The notes: generated by a model from the sequence alone, not told the origin. Numbered from the stretch's first letter, positions 51,936 through 61,708 are shown. The stretch is 64,000 nt of DNA from Dehalococcoidales bacterium (GCA_016926695.1 JAFGOB010000179.1:1-64000); one strand, 5' to 3'. Numbers and translations are program-made.

Positions 51936-53264
51936 ATGTTTGAATCATTGACCGAAAAACTGGGGAAGATATTCAGCCGGCTGGGTAACAAGGGAAAACT
52001 CACGGAAAAAGATGTTGATGAGGCCATGAGGGAAGTCCGGTTGGCTTTGCTCGAAGCTGACGTCAATTTTAAGGTGGTGAAGGAATTTGTCTCCAAGGTA
52101 CGCGAGCGTGCTGTTGGAGCGAATGTGCTGGAGAGCCTGACCCCCGCTCAGCAGATGATCAAGATTGTCAACGAGGAGCTGACCGCTATCCTGGGCGGCG
52201 GACAGAGCAAGCTCAATCCGGCTGGTCATCCGCCCTCTATAATTATGCTGGTGGGCTTACAGGGTTCGGGCAAGACCACTACCGCGGCCAAACTGGCCCT
52301 GAACCTGAAGCACTCAGGTCAGAATGCATTGATGATAGCCGCCGATACACGCCGGCCGGCAGCTATCCAGCAACTTGTTACCCTGGGCAAACAGCAGGGT
52401 ATTACTGTTTACAACGAGGACCCGTCCGTACCTGTCAAAGATATTTGCGCTCATGGAGTAGCCAGGGCCAGACAGATGGCGGCAAGCTGGGTCATTATTG
52501 ATACCGCAGGCCGTTTGCATATAGATGAAGAGCTGATGGCGGAACTGACGCAGATCAGAGAAGAAGTGAAACCGAACGAAATTCTCCTGGTTGTGGATTC
52601 AATGACCGGTCAGGATGCGGTAAGAGTGGCTGAAGAATTTAACAGCAAGGTCCATCTCACCGGTCTGATTCTAACCAAGCTTGACGGTGATGCCCGGGGC
52701 GGAGCGGCGCTTTCCATCCGCTGGGTGGCCCAGGTGCCTGTAAAATATATTGGCACGGGGGAGAAGGCCGATCAGCTTGAACCCTTTTTCCCGGACAGGC
52801 TGGCGTCCCGCATACTGGGCATGGGAGATATGCTGACCTTTATTGAAAAGGCGGAACAGGTTTTTGATCAGAAGAAAGCTGAAGAACTCCAGAAAAAAAT
52901 GGAAAAGGCTACCTATGACCTGGAAGACTTCCTGGGTAACCTGAAAGAAGTTAAGAAAATGGGCTCGCTGGCCCAGCTCGCTTCAATGGTTCCCGGTCTT
53001 TCCAAGGTGGCCAGCAAAATAAATGAAGACGCCCAGGAAAAACAATTGAAGAAGGTCGAGGCGATAGTCCTTTCAATGACCCCGCTGGAGAGACATAATC
53101 CTAACATTATCGACGGAAGCCGCCGCCGCAGAATCGCCAGGGGCAGCGGGACCCAACCCCAGGATATCAACCAGCTTTTAAACCAGTTCCGTCAGATGCA
53201 GAAACTGATGAAGATGGGGATGAAAGGCAAGCTGAACCCAAACATGTTCAGAATGATGCAGTGA
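51936..53264 (+). CDS. ffh: Signal recognition particle protein Ffh
   Basis: A 442-residue GTPase that binds 4.5S RNA and signal sequences to target proteins to the membrane. The N domain (1-90) is followed by the G domain with the P-loop GLQGSGKTTT at 107-116, DTRRPAAIQQL, DTAGRLHIDEEL and TKLDGDARGGAAL, then the methionine-rich M domain (about 330-442) with the RNA-binding SRRRRIARGSG helix and a typical MKMGMKGKLNPNMFRMMQ tail. The length is normal. Its usual partners rpsP, rimM and trmD are not downstream; the gene stands alone between metabolic operons. The ATG has aggaataaat upstream. Confidence 0.97.
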   Translation: MFESLTEKLGKIFSRLGNKGKLTEKDVDEAMREVRLALLEADVNFKVVKEFVSKVRERAVGANVLESLTPAQQMIKIVNEELTAILGGGQSKLNPAGHPPSIIMLVGLQGSGKTTTAAKLALNLKHSGQNALMIAADTRRPAAIQQLVTLGKQQGITVYNEDPSVPVKDICAHGVARARQMAASWVIIDTAGRLHIDEELMAELTQIREEVKPNEILLVVDSMTGQDAVRVAEEFNSKVHLTGLILTKLDGDARGGAALSIRWVAQVPVKYIGTGEKADQLEPFFPDRLASRILGMGDMLTFIEKAEQVFDQKKAEELQKKMEKATYDLEDFLGNLKEVKKMGSLAQLASMVPGLSKVASKINEDAQEKQLKKVEAIVLSMTPLERHNPNIIDGSRRRRIARGSGTQPQDINQLLNQFRQMQKLMKMGMKGKLNPNMFRMMQ

Positions 53265-53521
53265 TCCCGGACCGGGGGCCCTCCTGCTTTGTTCTGCTGA
53301 ATGATTCCCTGTAGAACTTGTTAATAATCCAGGCAGGGATTGTCCGTAAACCGTTTCCGGCGTACTGTGGAAATGATGCCTATCAGGAGCGGCAGGCCGG
53401 TTTTCGTGACTAGATGATGATGAAATGCTACAATAATCATATATTGATATTTTCCATCCAGATATACAGGTGAAGAAATTTCGTATCTCTTCCTACCTTA
53501 ATAAATATTCAGGAGGACAAC

Positions 53522-54712
53522 ATGGCAGGGGTATTGGATGGCATTAAAGTACTGGATTTCACTCAGGTTTATTCAGGACCGTTTTGTACAATGCTGCTTA
53601 GAGACCTGGGCGCCGAGGTTATTAAAATCGAAAGACCGGGGTCAGGAGATCTGACCCGCAACGATATTCCGCACACCGAGGCCCTGGAAGGCGGCAACTA
53701 CATCATTCTCAACAGGGGCAAGAAAAGCCTGACGGTAGACCTGAAGAGTGAAGAAGGCTGCAATATCTGCAAGGAACTGGTCAAGAAAGTAGATGTGCTG
53801 GTGGAAAACTTTAGTCCCGGCACCATGGACAAGCTGGGCCTGAACAGTGAAGTGATGTGCGCAGTCAATCCTAAATTGATATACGCCTCGATCTCCGCCT
53901 ACGGGCAAACCGGCCCCAAGCGCGACTATCCGGGGTTCGATCCTATCGCTCAGGCCATGGGCGGCATGACCGCAGTTACCGGCTTCCAGGACCGACCGAC
54001 CCGGACCGGCGTTTCCATCGGCGATTTCTCTTCAGGTTTCTTTACCGCCCTGTCCATCGTTTCGGCTTTATTTCATCGCATGGCCACCGGAGAGGGGCAG
54101 ACGATCGATATCTCGATGCAGGACTGTATCTGGCAATTGACCTCTGTTGAGTATTCCGGCTACTATTTCCTGAACGGAGTTGAGCCGCCGCGTTACGGCA
54201 ACGGGCATTCCGCCATGATTCCCTGCAACCTGTATCCAACCAAAGACGGTTATGTAATTATCTCCGCCGGTGTACTTTCCCAGGTCCACCGACTTTATAC
54301 CGCGATCGGACGGGCCGACCTGATCGATACTCCTCTGGGCGCCAATCAAAATGAGCGTTTCCCGCACCGGCAGGAGATTGATGATGCTATTTCCGCCTGG
54401 ACGAAGACCAGGCGGACCGATGAAATTGTTGAAATTATGAAAAAGGCGGATGTACCCTGCACCCGCTTACCCCAATTTTCTGAAGTATGTAATGATGAGC
54501 AGTTGAAGAGCCGGAATATGATAGTCGAGGTTGAGCAAGCACTTTCCGGAAAAGTTAAAGTACCCGGATCGTTATTCAAGATGTCCAAAACTCCGGGCAA
54601 TATTCAATTCCCGGCTCCGTTCCTGGGCGAACATACCCAGGAAACCCTTTCAGAATACCTGGGCTTTTCCGAGGAGAAGATTATTGAGCTTTCCAATAAA
54701 GGAGTTATATAA
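53522..54712 (+). CDS. Family III (CaiB/BaiF) CoA-transferase
   Basis: A 396-residue family III CoA-transferase that activates an organic acid by moving CoA from a donor thioester. LDFTQVYSGPFCTMLLRDLGAEVIKIE near 11-37 is the family N-terminus, and Asp168 in GVSIGDFSSG lies at the position of the aspartate that forms the covalent CoA intermediate. The start is strong: aggaggacaac before the ATG. It begins a forward run of fatty-acid-type degradation genes, 53 bases before the dehydrogenase/hydratase fusion. It probably makes the CoA thioester of the pathway substrate. The acid is unknown. Confidence 0.92.
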   Translation: MAGVLDGIKVLDFTQVYSGPFCTMLLRDLGAEVIKIERPGSGDLTRNDIPHTEALEGGNYIILNRGKKSLTVDLKSEEGCNICKELVKKVDVLVENFSPGTMDKLGLNSEVMCAVNPKLIYASISAYGQTGPKRDYPGFDPIAQAMGGMTAVTGFQDRPTRTGVSIGDFSSGFFTALSIVSALFHRMATGEGQTIDISMQDCIWQLTSVEYSGYYFLNGVEPPRYGNGHSAMIPCNLYPTKDGYVIISAGVLSQVHRLYTAIGRADLIDTPLGANQNERFPHRQEIDDAISAWTKTRRTDEIVEIMKKADVPCTRLPQFSEVCNDEQLKSRNMIVEVEQALSGKVKVPGSLFKMSKTPGNIQFPAPFLGEHTQETLSEYLGFSEEKIIELSNKGVI

Positions 54713-54765
54713 CTAAACAGGAAAAATAGTCTTGGATAATAAACTAACCAATTAAGGAGAGAAAA

Positions 54766-56751
54766 ATGAAAGAGATCAAAAAATTTGTAGTCCTGGGAGC
54801 CGGGGCAATGGGGGCCCAAATCGGTGCTCTGGCTGCAGAATCGGGTTTCGATGTCACTATTCGTGATCTGGACGAGAAATATATCGAGAGAGGCCGCCAG
54901 ATAATTGAGGGTAATTATGACAAAAGGATCAAGCGCGGCAGGTTTACGGAGGAGGGCAAAAAGCAGGTCCTTGGCCGTATGAAGTTCGTTACCGACCTCC
55001 AGGAAGCGATGAAGGATGCTGATTATGTGATAGAGGCCGTGCCTGAAATCCTTGAACTGAAACAAAAAGTCTTCGGCGAAGCCTCTGCCCTGAGTCCGGC
55101 TGACTGTGTTTTTGCCACCAATACCTCTTCCCTGAGCATTTCTGAGATAGCCAAAGGCGCCAGGTACCCGGAGAAAGTGGTCGGTACCCACTACTTCAAT
55201 CCTCCCGGCACCTTGATTCTGCTGGAAATCATCCAGGGCGAAAAGACCGACGCCGATACACTGGCCATCGCCGATATCGTGGGCAAAAAAATGGGCCGGG
55301 AAATTGTACATGTCAAGGATGTTCCTGGTTTCCTGGTCAACCGTATCTGGCTGATGGTGGCCAATGAAGGCGAATGGGCGGTAGTCCAGGGCGAGGCCAA
55401 GAGCAAAGAGCAGGTTGACTCGGCTGCCAGGTACAAGATGGGACTGCCCATGGGGGTAATGGAACTGGATGATATTCTCCAGGGCGGAGCCATCGATACC
55501 CGCTATCATGTTATGGAACACTTCAGAGAGACCCTGGGAGAGAGTTACGGTCCTTCTCCCTTGACGGTGGAAGCCTTTAAAGCCGGTCATTACGGCAAAC
55601 GAAGCGGTAAGGGTTTTTACGATTGGTCGGAGGGACAGACCAATGAGATCCAGATGAATGCCGGAGCTGATTTTGATATTATACGCATTCTTTCCAATGG
55701 TGTGAATGAATGCTGCAAGCTGCTGGAATCGAATTCCACCACTAAAGAAGAAATCGACCGCGGCGTTATCCAGGGATTGAATTATCCCAGAGGTATTCTC
55801 AGGATGGCTGATAGTGTAGGTCTGGACAATATCCTGGCCGAGCTGAACCGTCTTGAAGCCAGGTACAAGGAAGAAAGATACAAAGCTGCCCCCATGCTGG
55901 TCAAGATGGTGGCGGAAGGCAAACTGGGCCGCAAGAGCGGGCAAGGCTTCTTCTCCTATGGAGTCGGCGAGTATGAATTCCTCATTGTTAATGTTGACCG
56001 GGAAACCAGAGTTGCTAAAATCATTCTGAACCGTACATATCGGGCCAATGCCCTGAACCTGGACCTCATCAAAGAGATCGATGCCGCTCTTGACTGGCTG
56101 GAAAGCCGCAATGACGTTGGCTGTGTGGTTATTACCGGTGCTGGCGCCAATTTCAGCGGCGGGGCCGACGTATCCAGTTTTGCTGCCGGCAGAATGGACA
56201 GCGTCCTGGTCTTTACCGAAGCCGGACAAGACCTTTCAACCCGGCTGGAAACCTATTCCAAGCCGGTTATTGCCGCTATCAACGGCCCTGCCATGGGCGG
56301 CGGTTTCGAGATGGCGCTGGCCTGCGATATCCGTATCATGAGCAAAAAAGCCCAGCTCAGGCTGCCTGAGCTGGGTCTGGGTCTTACCCCCGGCCTGGGC
56401 GGCACTCAGCGTTTGATCCGTCTGATCGGCGCCGCTCGCGCTAAGGAAATAGTCCTGCTGGCTGATCCTGTTATGGCTGATAAAGCCCTTGAATGGGGTA
56501 TAGTCAACTTCATCGCTGAACCGGATCAATTCGAGGCAAAAGTTGATGAAATTGCCTCCAAACTGGCTAAAGGCGCTCCGCTGGCCCAGAAGATGGCCAA
56601 GAAAGCCTTCTACTATGGCGTTCAGGCCGATCAAAGGACCGGTCTGTTCATCGAAGCTACAGTTTCCGGAGACCTTATGTTCACCAAAGACCTGAATGAA
56701 GGTCTGACTTCCATGAACTACAGGCGTGCACCCAAATTTATCGGGCAGTAA
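54766..56751 (+). CDS. 3-hydroxyacyl-CoA dehydrogenase/enoyl-CoA hydratase fusion
   Basis: A 661-residue bifunctional beta-oxidation enzyme with the dehydrogenase first. Residues 1-385 are the 3-hydroxyacyl-CoA dehydrogenase: LGAGAMGAQIG at 10-20 binds NAD, His142 in VGTHYFNPP is catalytic, and two C-terminal helical domains follow. Residues about 400-661 are a crotonase-type hydratase with GGGFEMALACD and LRLPELGLGLTPGLGGT, both carrying the catalytic glutamates. The order is the reverse of FadB and resembles archaeal and Chloroflexota fusions, some of which act as crotonyl-CoA hydratase/3-hydroxybutyryl-CoA dehydrogenase. The ATG has aaggagagaaaa upstream. It is followed by a strong terminator. 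Confidence 0.95.
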   Translation: MKEIKKFVVLGAGAMGAQIGALAAESGFDVTIRDLDEKYIERGRQIIEGNYDKRIKRGRFTEEGKKQVLGRMKFVTDLQEAMKDADYVIEAVPEILELKQKVFGEASALSPADCVFATNTSSLSISEIAKGARYPEKVVGTHYFNPPGTLILLEIIQGEKTDADTLAIADIVGKKMGREIVHVKDVPGFLVNRIWLMVANEGEWAVVQGEAKSKEQVDSAARYKMGLPMGVMELDDILQGGAIDTRYHVMEHFRETLGESYGPSPLTVEAFKAGHYGKRSGKGFYDWSEGQTNEIQMNAGADFDIIRILSNGVNECCKLLESNSTTKEEIDRGVIQGLNYPRGILRMADSVGLDNILAELNRLEARYKEERYKAAPMLVKMVAEGKLGRKSGQGFFSYGVGEYEFLIVNVDRETRVAKIILNRTYRANALNLDLIKEIDAALDWLESRNDVGCVVITGAGANFSGGADVSSFAAGRMDSVLVFTEAGQDLSTRLETYSKPVIAAINGPAMGGGFEMALACDIRIMSKKAQLRLPELGLGLTPGLGGTQRLIRLIGAARAKEIVLLADPVMADKALEWGIVNFIAEPDQFEAKVDEIASKLAKGAPLAQKMAKKAFYYGVQADQRTGLFIEATVSGDLMFTKDLNEGLTSMNYRRAPKFIGQ

Positions 56752-56759
56752 ATAACAGT

Positions 56760-56792
56760 TATCCGCAGCCGGCTTCAAGCTGGCTGCGGATA
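56760..56792 (+). terminator. Rho-independent terminator after the fusion gene
   Basis: An 11-bp stem tatccgcagcc/ggctgcggata extends inward through gctt/aagc pairing and is followed by a T-rich tail (atattttttg). It separates the CoA-transferase/fusion unit from the acyl-CoA dehydrogenases. Confidence 0.85.
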
Positions 56793-57019
56793 GATATTTT
56801 TTGTAAAAGACCGGATTATATACAAATACACCGTAAAAAGATAAAGAATGCAATCGGTTTAACCGGGGCCGTCACCGGCCAACTTTAACCAGGTTAGTTT
56901 CACCTATAGCTATTTTGACGTTGATATTACAGAGGAGTATAAGTAAATTACTACAGCAAGAGTCTTATTCGATGATAGGTTATCGAGGAATCTCAAAATA
57001 ATACGGGAGGACCAGTCCT

Positions 57020-58198
57020 GTGGATTTTAATTTTTCACCAGAACAAGAAGCTTTCCGCCGTGAAGTGGCAGATTTACTGGAGAAAGAAGGTCCTGCGGAA
57101 TGGCATAAAAGAAGGGTCAGTTTCTTTGAAATGTCAGGACAGGAAAACTGGATCGAGGTGCATAAGGAGATGGCCGCTAAGTTAGGGGCCAAGGGGTGGC
57201 TTTCTTTGCATTGGCCGGAGCAATACGGCGGTAAGGGGTTGTCTCGCTTTTATCGCCTGATTCTCAGGGAAGAGCTTTTTAAACACCATTCTCCGGGCTA
57301 TGATCCTCTGGGTGTAGACTTTGTTTCACCTGCTATTTTGCTCAAAGCTTCTGAAGAGCAGAAAAAGCAACATCTTCCCGGAATTGCTTCCGGAAAAGTT
57401 TTCTGGTGTGAATTGCTCAGTGAACCCGGCCATGGTTCGGATCTGGCAGCCCTGGAAACTTTTGCGAAAGAGGAGTCCGATTGTTTTGTAATTAACGGGC
57501 AGAAAACCTGGAATACCTATGCCCATTTCGCAGATTGGGGCGTTGTCCTGGCGCGTACTGACCGTAACGCCAAACCGAATTATAGAGGTCTGACTTTTTT
57601 CCTGGTGGATATGAAAACTCCGGGAATAACCATCTCTCCGATAATAAATATGGCCGGTCACCACGACTTCAACGAAGTATTTCTGGATGACGTTCGCGTT
57701 CCCAAAGAAAATATTGTCGAGGGTGTTAATCGCGGCTGGTATGTCGCCATGTCATTACTGGACTTCGAACGTACTGCGGATCTGGGTTATTCCATCGCCG
57801 GTACGTTATTGAATGACCTGGTTGAAGATGCCCGAGAGAGAGGTCTTTTTGATGCCCATCTGGAAAACCGCATGGCTGAATTGATCGCCGAGACTGAAGT
57901 AGCCCGGTCCATACATTATTACGTTACCTGGATGCAGGACCAGGGTAAAGTCCCTAATCATGAAGCCGCAATGTGCAAACTATTGGGTTTTGAATCTATT
58001 CAACATGTGGCTGAATTCGGTATGCAGTTGTATAAACAGTACGGACTATTGACCGATAAATCGGCTTTGGCCCCTATTTTCGGACGCGTTTCTTCTTGTT
58101 ATTTACGGTCATATGGACATAGTATGGAGGCCGGCACTTCCGAAATAGACCGTGATGTCATCGCTCAACGCGGATTGGGTTTGCCCAGGTTAAGGTAG
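57020..58198 (+). CDS. Acyl-CoA dehydrogenase, subunit A of a probable heteromer
   Basis: A 392-residue FAD acyl-CoA dehydrogenase that introduces an alpha-beta double bond. Start GTG at 57020 is backed by gggaggaccagtcct. The helical N-domain, the FAD contact WCELLSEPGHGSDLA near 132-146 and the C-terminal GHSMEAGTSEIDRDVIAQRGLGLPR are seen. In the last motif the usual glutamate before GTSEI is displaced by one residue (E-A-G-T), so the base may lie elsewhere. The next gene, 10 bases later, encodes a second, shorter family member without the glutamate. The pair resembles the two-chain acyl-CoA dehydrogenases that act on steroid or branched side chains. Confidence 0.9.
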   Translation: MDFNFSPEQEAFRREVADLLEKEGPAEWHKRRVSFFEMSGQENWIEVHKEMAAKLGAKGWLSLHWPEQYGGKGLSRFYRLILREELFKHHSPGYDPLGVDFVSPAILLKASEEQKKQHLPGIASGKVFWCELLSEPGHGSDLAALETFAKEESDCFVINGQKTWNTYAHFADWGVVLARTDRNAKPNYRGLTFFLVDMKTPGITISPIINMAGHHDFNEVFLDDVRVPKENIVEGVNRGWYVAMSLLDFERTADLGYSIAGTLLNDLVEDARERGLFDAHLENRMAELIAETEVARSIHYYVTWMQDQGKVPNHEAAMCKLLGFESIQHVAEFGMQLYKQYGLLTDKSALAPIFGRVSSCYLRSYGHSMEAGTSEIDRDVIAQRGLGLPRLR

Positions 58199-58208
58199 GA
58201 GGAAAAGA

Positions 58209-59333
58209 ATGGACTTTGGTTTAAACGAAGAGCAGACAATGCTGCAGACATCCGCCAGGGATTTTCTGAGCAATGAGTATTCCGATAAAATACTGAAAGA
58301 AATGGCTAAAGACCCGCGGGGGTATACGCCTGAGTTGTGGAACAAAATGGCGGAATTGGGCTGGATGGCCCTTTCGATACCGGAGGAATACGGCGGCATC
58401 GGTGATTTTATTGATTTGATCCTGGTGCTACAGGAAATGGGCCGGTCCGGACTGATCAGTCCGTTTTTTTCCACTATGGGGCTCGGCGCTTCTACAATAA
58501 TCGAAGCCGGCAGCGAGGACCAGAAGCAGCAGTATTTACCGGACATTGCTGAAGGTAAAAAGGTGGTGACACTGGCATTGCTGGAAACTTCAGCCCTGTT
58601 CGCTCCGGAAGCTATCAAGACGCGGGCTGCGCTTCAGGGGGCCGGTTACGTTCTTGACGGCCAGAAAATGTTTGTGCCGGATGCCAATTCGGCTGATTGT
58701 ATTATCTGCGCTGCCCGGACCCGTGATTCCGGAGAGCCAGGAATTACCCTTTTCATGGTGGATGCCCGTACGCCGGGAATAACCTGCAATCTACTGGACA
58801 CAATATCTCCGGATAAGCAGTGTGAGCTGGTCTTTAAGGAAGTTAATATAGGGAAAGACAATATTCTGGGTCAGGTCGACCAGGGTTGGACCTATCTGGA
58901 GAAAGTTTGGGATAAAGCCGCCGTGGCTACCTGTGCATCGATGGTGGGCGGCATGGAAAGGGTCCTGGAGTTGGCAGTCACTTATGCCAAGGACAGGAAT
59001 GCCTTTGGTCATCCCATCGGGGCATTTCAGAGCGTTCAACATCGTTGCGCAGATATGTTGATTGATACGGATACCTCTCGTATTATCACCTATCAGACTG
59101 CCTGGAGATTGAATGAAGGACTCCCTTCGGAAAGGGAAGCGGCTATTGCCAAGGCCTGGGTCAGCCAGGCTTATCGCAGGGTCGTGACTTCGGCACACCA
59201 GGTACATGGTGCTATCGGCTTTACCGAGGACCACATTTTACACTGGTTTACCCGCAGGGCCAGGTCCCAGGAGTTCAGTTTCGGGGATGTAAATTTCCAT
59301 CTGGATAAAATGGCGGCACTTACCAGGAAATAG
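58209..59333 (+). CDS. Acyl-CoA dehydrogenase, subunit B of a probable heteromer
   Basis: A 374-residue partner of the preceding gene. The helical domain begins MDFGLNEEQTMLQTSARDFL, SIPEEYGGIGDF near 57-68 is typical, and the C-terminal region QVHGAIGFTEDHILHWFTRRAR matches the family. The glutamate motif (YEGTSEI) is absent: the chain ends in FSFGDVNFHLDKMAALTRK. A lone subunit would thus lack the catalytic base, supporting a heteromer with the 57020-58198 product. The ribosome site is aggaggaaaag. The electrons should pass to an electron-transferring flavoprotein not encoded here. Confidence 0.9.
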   Translation: MDFGLNEEQTMLQTSARDFLSNEYSDKILKEMAKDPRGYTPELWNKMAELGWMALSIPEEYGGIGDFIDLILVLQEMGRSGLISPFFSTMGLGASTIIEAGSEDQKQQYLPDIAEGKKVVTLALLETSALFAPEAIKTRAALQGAGYVLDGQKMFVPDANSADCIICAARTRDSGEPGITLFMVDARTPGITCNLLDTISPDKQCELVFKEVNIGKDNILGQVDQGWTYLEKVWDKAAVATCASMVGGMERVLELAVTYAKDRNAFGHPIGAFQSVQHRCADMLIDTDTSRIITYQTAWRLNEGLPSEREAAIAKAWVSQAYRRVVTSAHQVHGAIGFTEDHILHWFTRRARSQEFSFGDVNFHLDKMAALTRK

Positions 59334-59408
59334 CTCTAGACGTTATTTACACCTGCCAATTTTAATAATATACTTAGGGAAAGCTTTGTACTTTGAAAGG
59401 AGGGTAGA

Positions 59409-60494
59409 ATGAAAGCAGCAGTATGTTATGAATTCAAAAAGCCCCTGGTTGTAGAAGAAGTCAAGCTCGATCCACCGCAGAAGGGAGAGGTCAAGATTAA
59501 GATGGTTGCGACGGCTGTCTGTCACAGCGATATTCATGTCATCCGGGGTGAACTTTTTCCTCCCAGCGGTCCCATGATCGCCGGCCACGAGTCCGCCGGT
59601 TACGTGGATGAGATAGGAGAAGGCGTTTACAACCTGAAAAAAGGTGATCCGGTTATCGTTTCCCTGGTGAGTTCTTGTGGTTATTGTTATTATTGCATCC
59701 ACGGGATGCCCCATCTTTGCGGTAATAAATTTCCTCTCGCGACGGAAAGCCGTCTTCATACCATGAGTGGACAAAATATTATTCATATCTTTAAAACAGC
59801 GACGTTCGCTGAATATGCCATCGTTGATCAATCGCAGGTGGTAAAGATTCCCGATGATATGCCAATGGATGCTGCTTCGCTGCTGGGCTGCGGTGTGATA
59901 ACCGGTTTTGGCTCGGTGGTAAAACGTGCCGTGGTCAAGGCTATGGAAAGTGTAACCGTGATCGGCGCCGGCGGAGTGGGACTGAATGCAATCCAGGGAG
60001 CTGCTTTATCCGGAGCTTATCCTGTAATTGCCGTGGATGTGGCGGAGTCCAAGTTGAAAGCAGCCAGGGATTTCGGAGCTACTCACACCGTAAATGCCAA
60101 GGAAGGAGATCCTGTTGAAGGTGTAAAGAAACTGACCGGAGGGAGAGGGGCGCAATATGTATTCGTGACCGTAGGCAGCATCTCAGCCATGCAGCAGGGT
60201 TTTAACATGAGTGACAAACGCGGTTGGACGGTCTTTGTAGGCCTACCCAAACCGCAGGATCTCTTTTCCATATCGCCTTTTGCACTACTGGATACCGAAA
60301 GAGTAGTAACGGGGGGATATATGGGTTCAACCAATTTGCAGAGAGATATTCCCGAGATGATAGATCTCTACAAAGCGGGAAAACTCAAACTGGATGAATT
60401 GGTCACCAAACACTATACCCTGGATCAGATCAATGAGGCCATCGAGTCCGTGGAAAGGGGTGAGGCCCTGCGTAACGTAATCATGTTCAAATAG
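59409..60494 (+). CDS. Zinc-dependent alcohol dehydrogenase (MDR family)
   Basis: A 361-residue medium-chain NAD(P)-dependent alcohol dehydrogenase. Catalytic zinc ligands are Cys38 (VCHSD) and His60-Glu61 (GHESAG); the structural zinc site is Cys90, 93, 96 and 104 (CGYCYYCIHGMPHLC). VIGAGGVGLNAIQGAA near 184-199 is the cofactor loop. It is close to class III/benzyl-alcohol-type enzymes. The ribosome site aaaggagggtaga is strong. It follows the acyl-CoA dehydrogenases by 75 bases and ends at a strong hairpin, so it is probably the last gene of the catabolic operon, giving an aldehyde or ketone from an alcohol or the reverse. Confidence 0.92.
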   Translation: MKAAVCYEFKKPLVVEEVKLDPPQKGEVKIKMVATAVCHSDIHVIRGELFPPSGPMIAGHESAGYVDEIGEGVYNLKKGDPVIVSLVSSCGYCYYCIHGMPHLCGNKFPLATESRLHTMSGQNIIHIFKTATFAEYAIVDQSQVVKIPDDMPMDAASLLGCGVITGFGSVVKRAVVKAMESVTVIGAGGVGLNAIQGAALSGAYPVIAVDVAESKLKAARDFGATHTVNAKEGDPVEGVKKLTGGRGAQYVFVTVGSISAMQQGFNMSDKRGWTVFVGLPKPQDLFSISPFALLDTERVVTGGYMGSTNLQRDIPEMIDLYKAGKLKLDELVTKHYTLDQINEAIESVERGEALRNVIMFK

Positions 60495-60518
60495 AGAACA
60501 AGATATATTAGTCTCCGC

Positions 60519-60561
60519 TGACACCAGGGCAGGTACTGTATATACCTGCCCTGGTGTCAGA
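60519..60561. terminator. Perfect 18-bp bidirectional hairpin
   Basis: ctgacaccagggcaggta and tacctgccctggtgtcag pair perfectly across a seven-base loop, midway between the convergent alcohol dehydrogenase and histidine kinase genes. There is no long T run on either side, but the stem is very stable and well placed to end both transcripts. Confidence 0.8.
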
Positions 60562-60565
60562 ACAG

Positions 60566-61708
60566 TCATATTAGTAATTCATTTTCATTCTGGTCAGTAT
60601 TGGCGCTAAGAGGGATATCTATTGTTATCATGGTCCCTTCCCTGGGTTTAGACTGTATTACAAAAGTGCCGCCCAGACACCTGACTCTTTCGCGCATACC
60701 AATTATTCCCAGTTTTCCTTCTGTTACCAGATTTGCCATTTTCCCTGGAACAATGAAACCGCAGCCGTTATCCCTTATTAGTATAGTTAAAGATTTGGTA
60801 CAGGCATCCAGTGTAATAAATACGTCGCTGGCTTTGGCATGACGTTCTATATTATATAAGGCCTCCTGAACGATTCTAAATACATTAACTTCAATATATT
60901 GGCTTAACTCCGGTTTCAAACCTTTTATTGAAGTATGTATACGGATATGACTATTTCTGATAATGTGCGAGGTCAACCATTTCAAAGCTGAAATAAGCCC
61001 CATATCATCCAGGACGCTGGGACGCAGGTCTACGCTGATCTGGCGAAGATCGTTTACGGTGCTGCGGGTTTTTTCCTTGATAAAGGCAGCCTTTTTCTTA
61101 ATTTCATCTATATTTTCGTCAGATAACTCTATAGATTCAGCGTAACTAGCCACTGCCAGCAAGGTCTGAACACTCTGGTCATGCAGTTCTTGAGCCAGAC
61201 GATGGCGTTCTTTCTCCTGGGCATCCAGAATTTTTGACAGATATTCCCGCCTTTCCTTTTCTCTTTCAAGATATTGCATTTTATCTTTTCTGCGTAATTC
61301 AAACTCGAAATTGACTACCAGCATTACTAGCGCAGGTAACAAAAGAATGCTGATATTAGATAACATTGCCCCGTTGTCATTCCGGTAATAAGGCAATATC
61401 GGAGCAATACCTATCAAAGCCAGCAGAAAAAGAACCAGGGCGCCTTTCCAGCGAAAGATAATGGTAGCATATATGGTTGGTATCATGAAGAGACTGCCGA
61501 TAATGTTGTTAAAACTTTCAAATACAGCCAGATAGTAGAATGAGGAAAGCCAGGGGAACCATTTCCAGAAGCCGTGAGTGAATTCCCATTCCCGCCACGG
61601 CCAGATCGAGTAAAAAAATATAAGCAAGACCGTAATCGCAAGAATTATCCAGAAATGATGGTTCTTAAATGTCAGTTCAATGATATTAGCCTGGGATGAT
61701 TCTTTCAT
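60566..61708 (-). CDS. NarL-type sensor histidine kinase
   Basis: A 380-residue membrane histidine kinase. The N-terminus has about four hydrophobic segments (about 18-38, 55-75, 80-105, 112-135) with no large external domain. A coiled helix leads to the HisKA_3 dimerisation helix with His176 in QELHDQSVQ. The HATPase domain (about 275-370) contains IRDNGCGF and LGIIGMRERVRCLGG. It phosphorylates the response regulator encoded just upstream (seven bases between). The pair lies divergent to a TRAP transporter gene, a common arrangement in which it controls the transporter. The stimulus is unknown; it may be sensed in the membrane. Confidence 0.92.
   Translation of the reverse strand: MKESSQANIIELTFKNHHFWIILAITVLLIFFYSIWPWREWEFTHGFWKWFPWLSSFYYLAVFESFNNIIGSLFMIPTIYATIIFRWKGALVLFLLALIGIAPILPYYRNDNGAMLSNISILLLPALVMLVVNFEFELRRKDKMQYLEREKERREYLSKILDAQEKERHRLAQELHDQSVQTLLAVASYAESIELSDENIDEIKKKAAFIKEKTRSTVNDLRQISVDLRPSVLDDMGLISALKWLTSHIIRNSHIRIHTSIKGLKPELSQYIEVNVFRIVQEALYNIERHAKASDVFITLDACTKSLTILIRDNGCGFIVPGKMANLVTEGKLGIIGMRERVRCLGGTFVIQSKPREGTMITIDIPLSANTDQNENELLI

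Noticed and set aside
54604..56229. Long reverse frame (541 residues) opposite the fusion gene
   Set aside because: The forward frame encodes complete dehydrogenase and hydratase motifs; the reverse frame has none.
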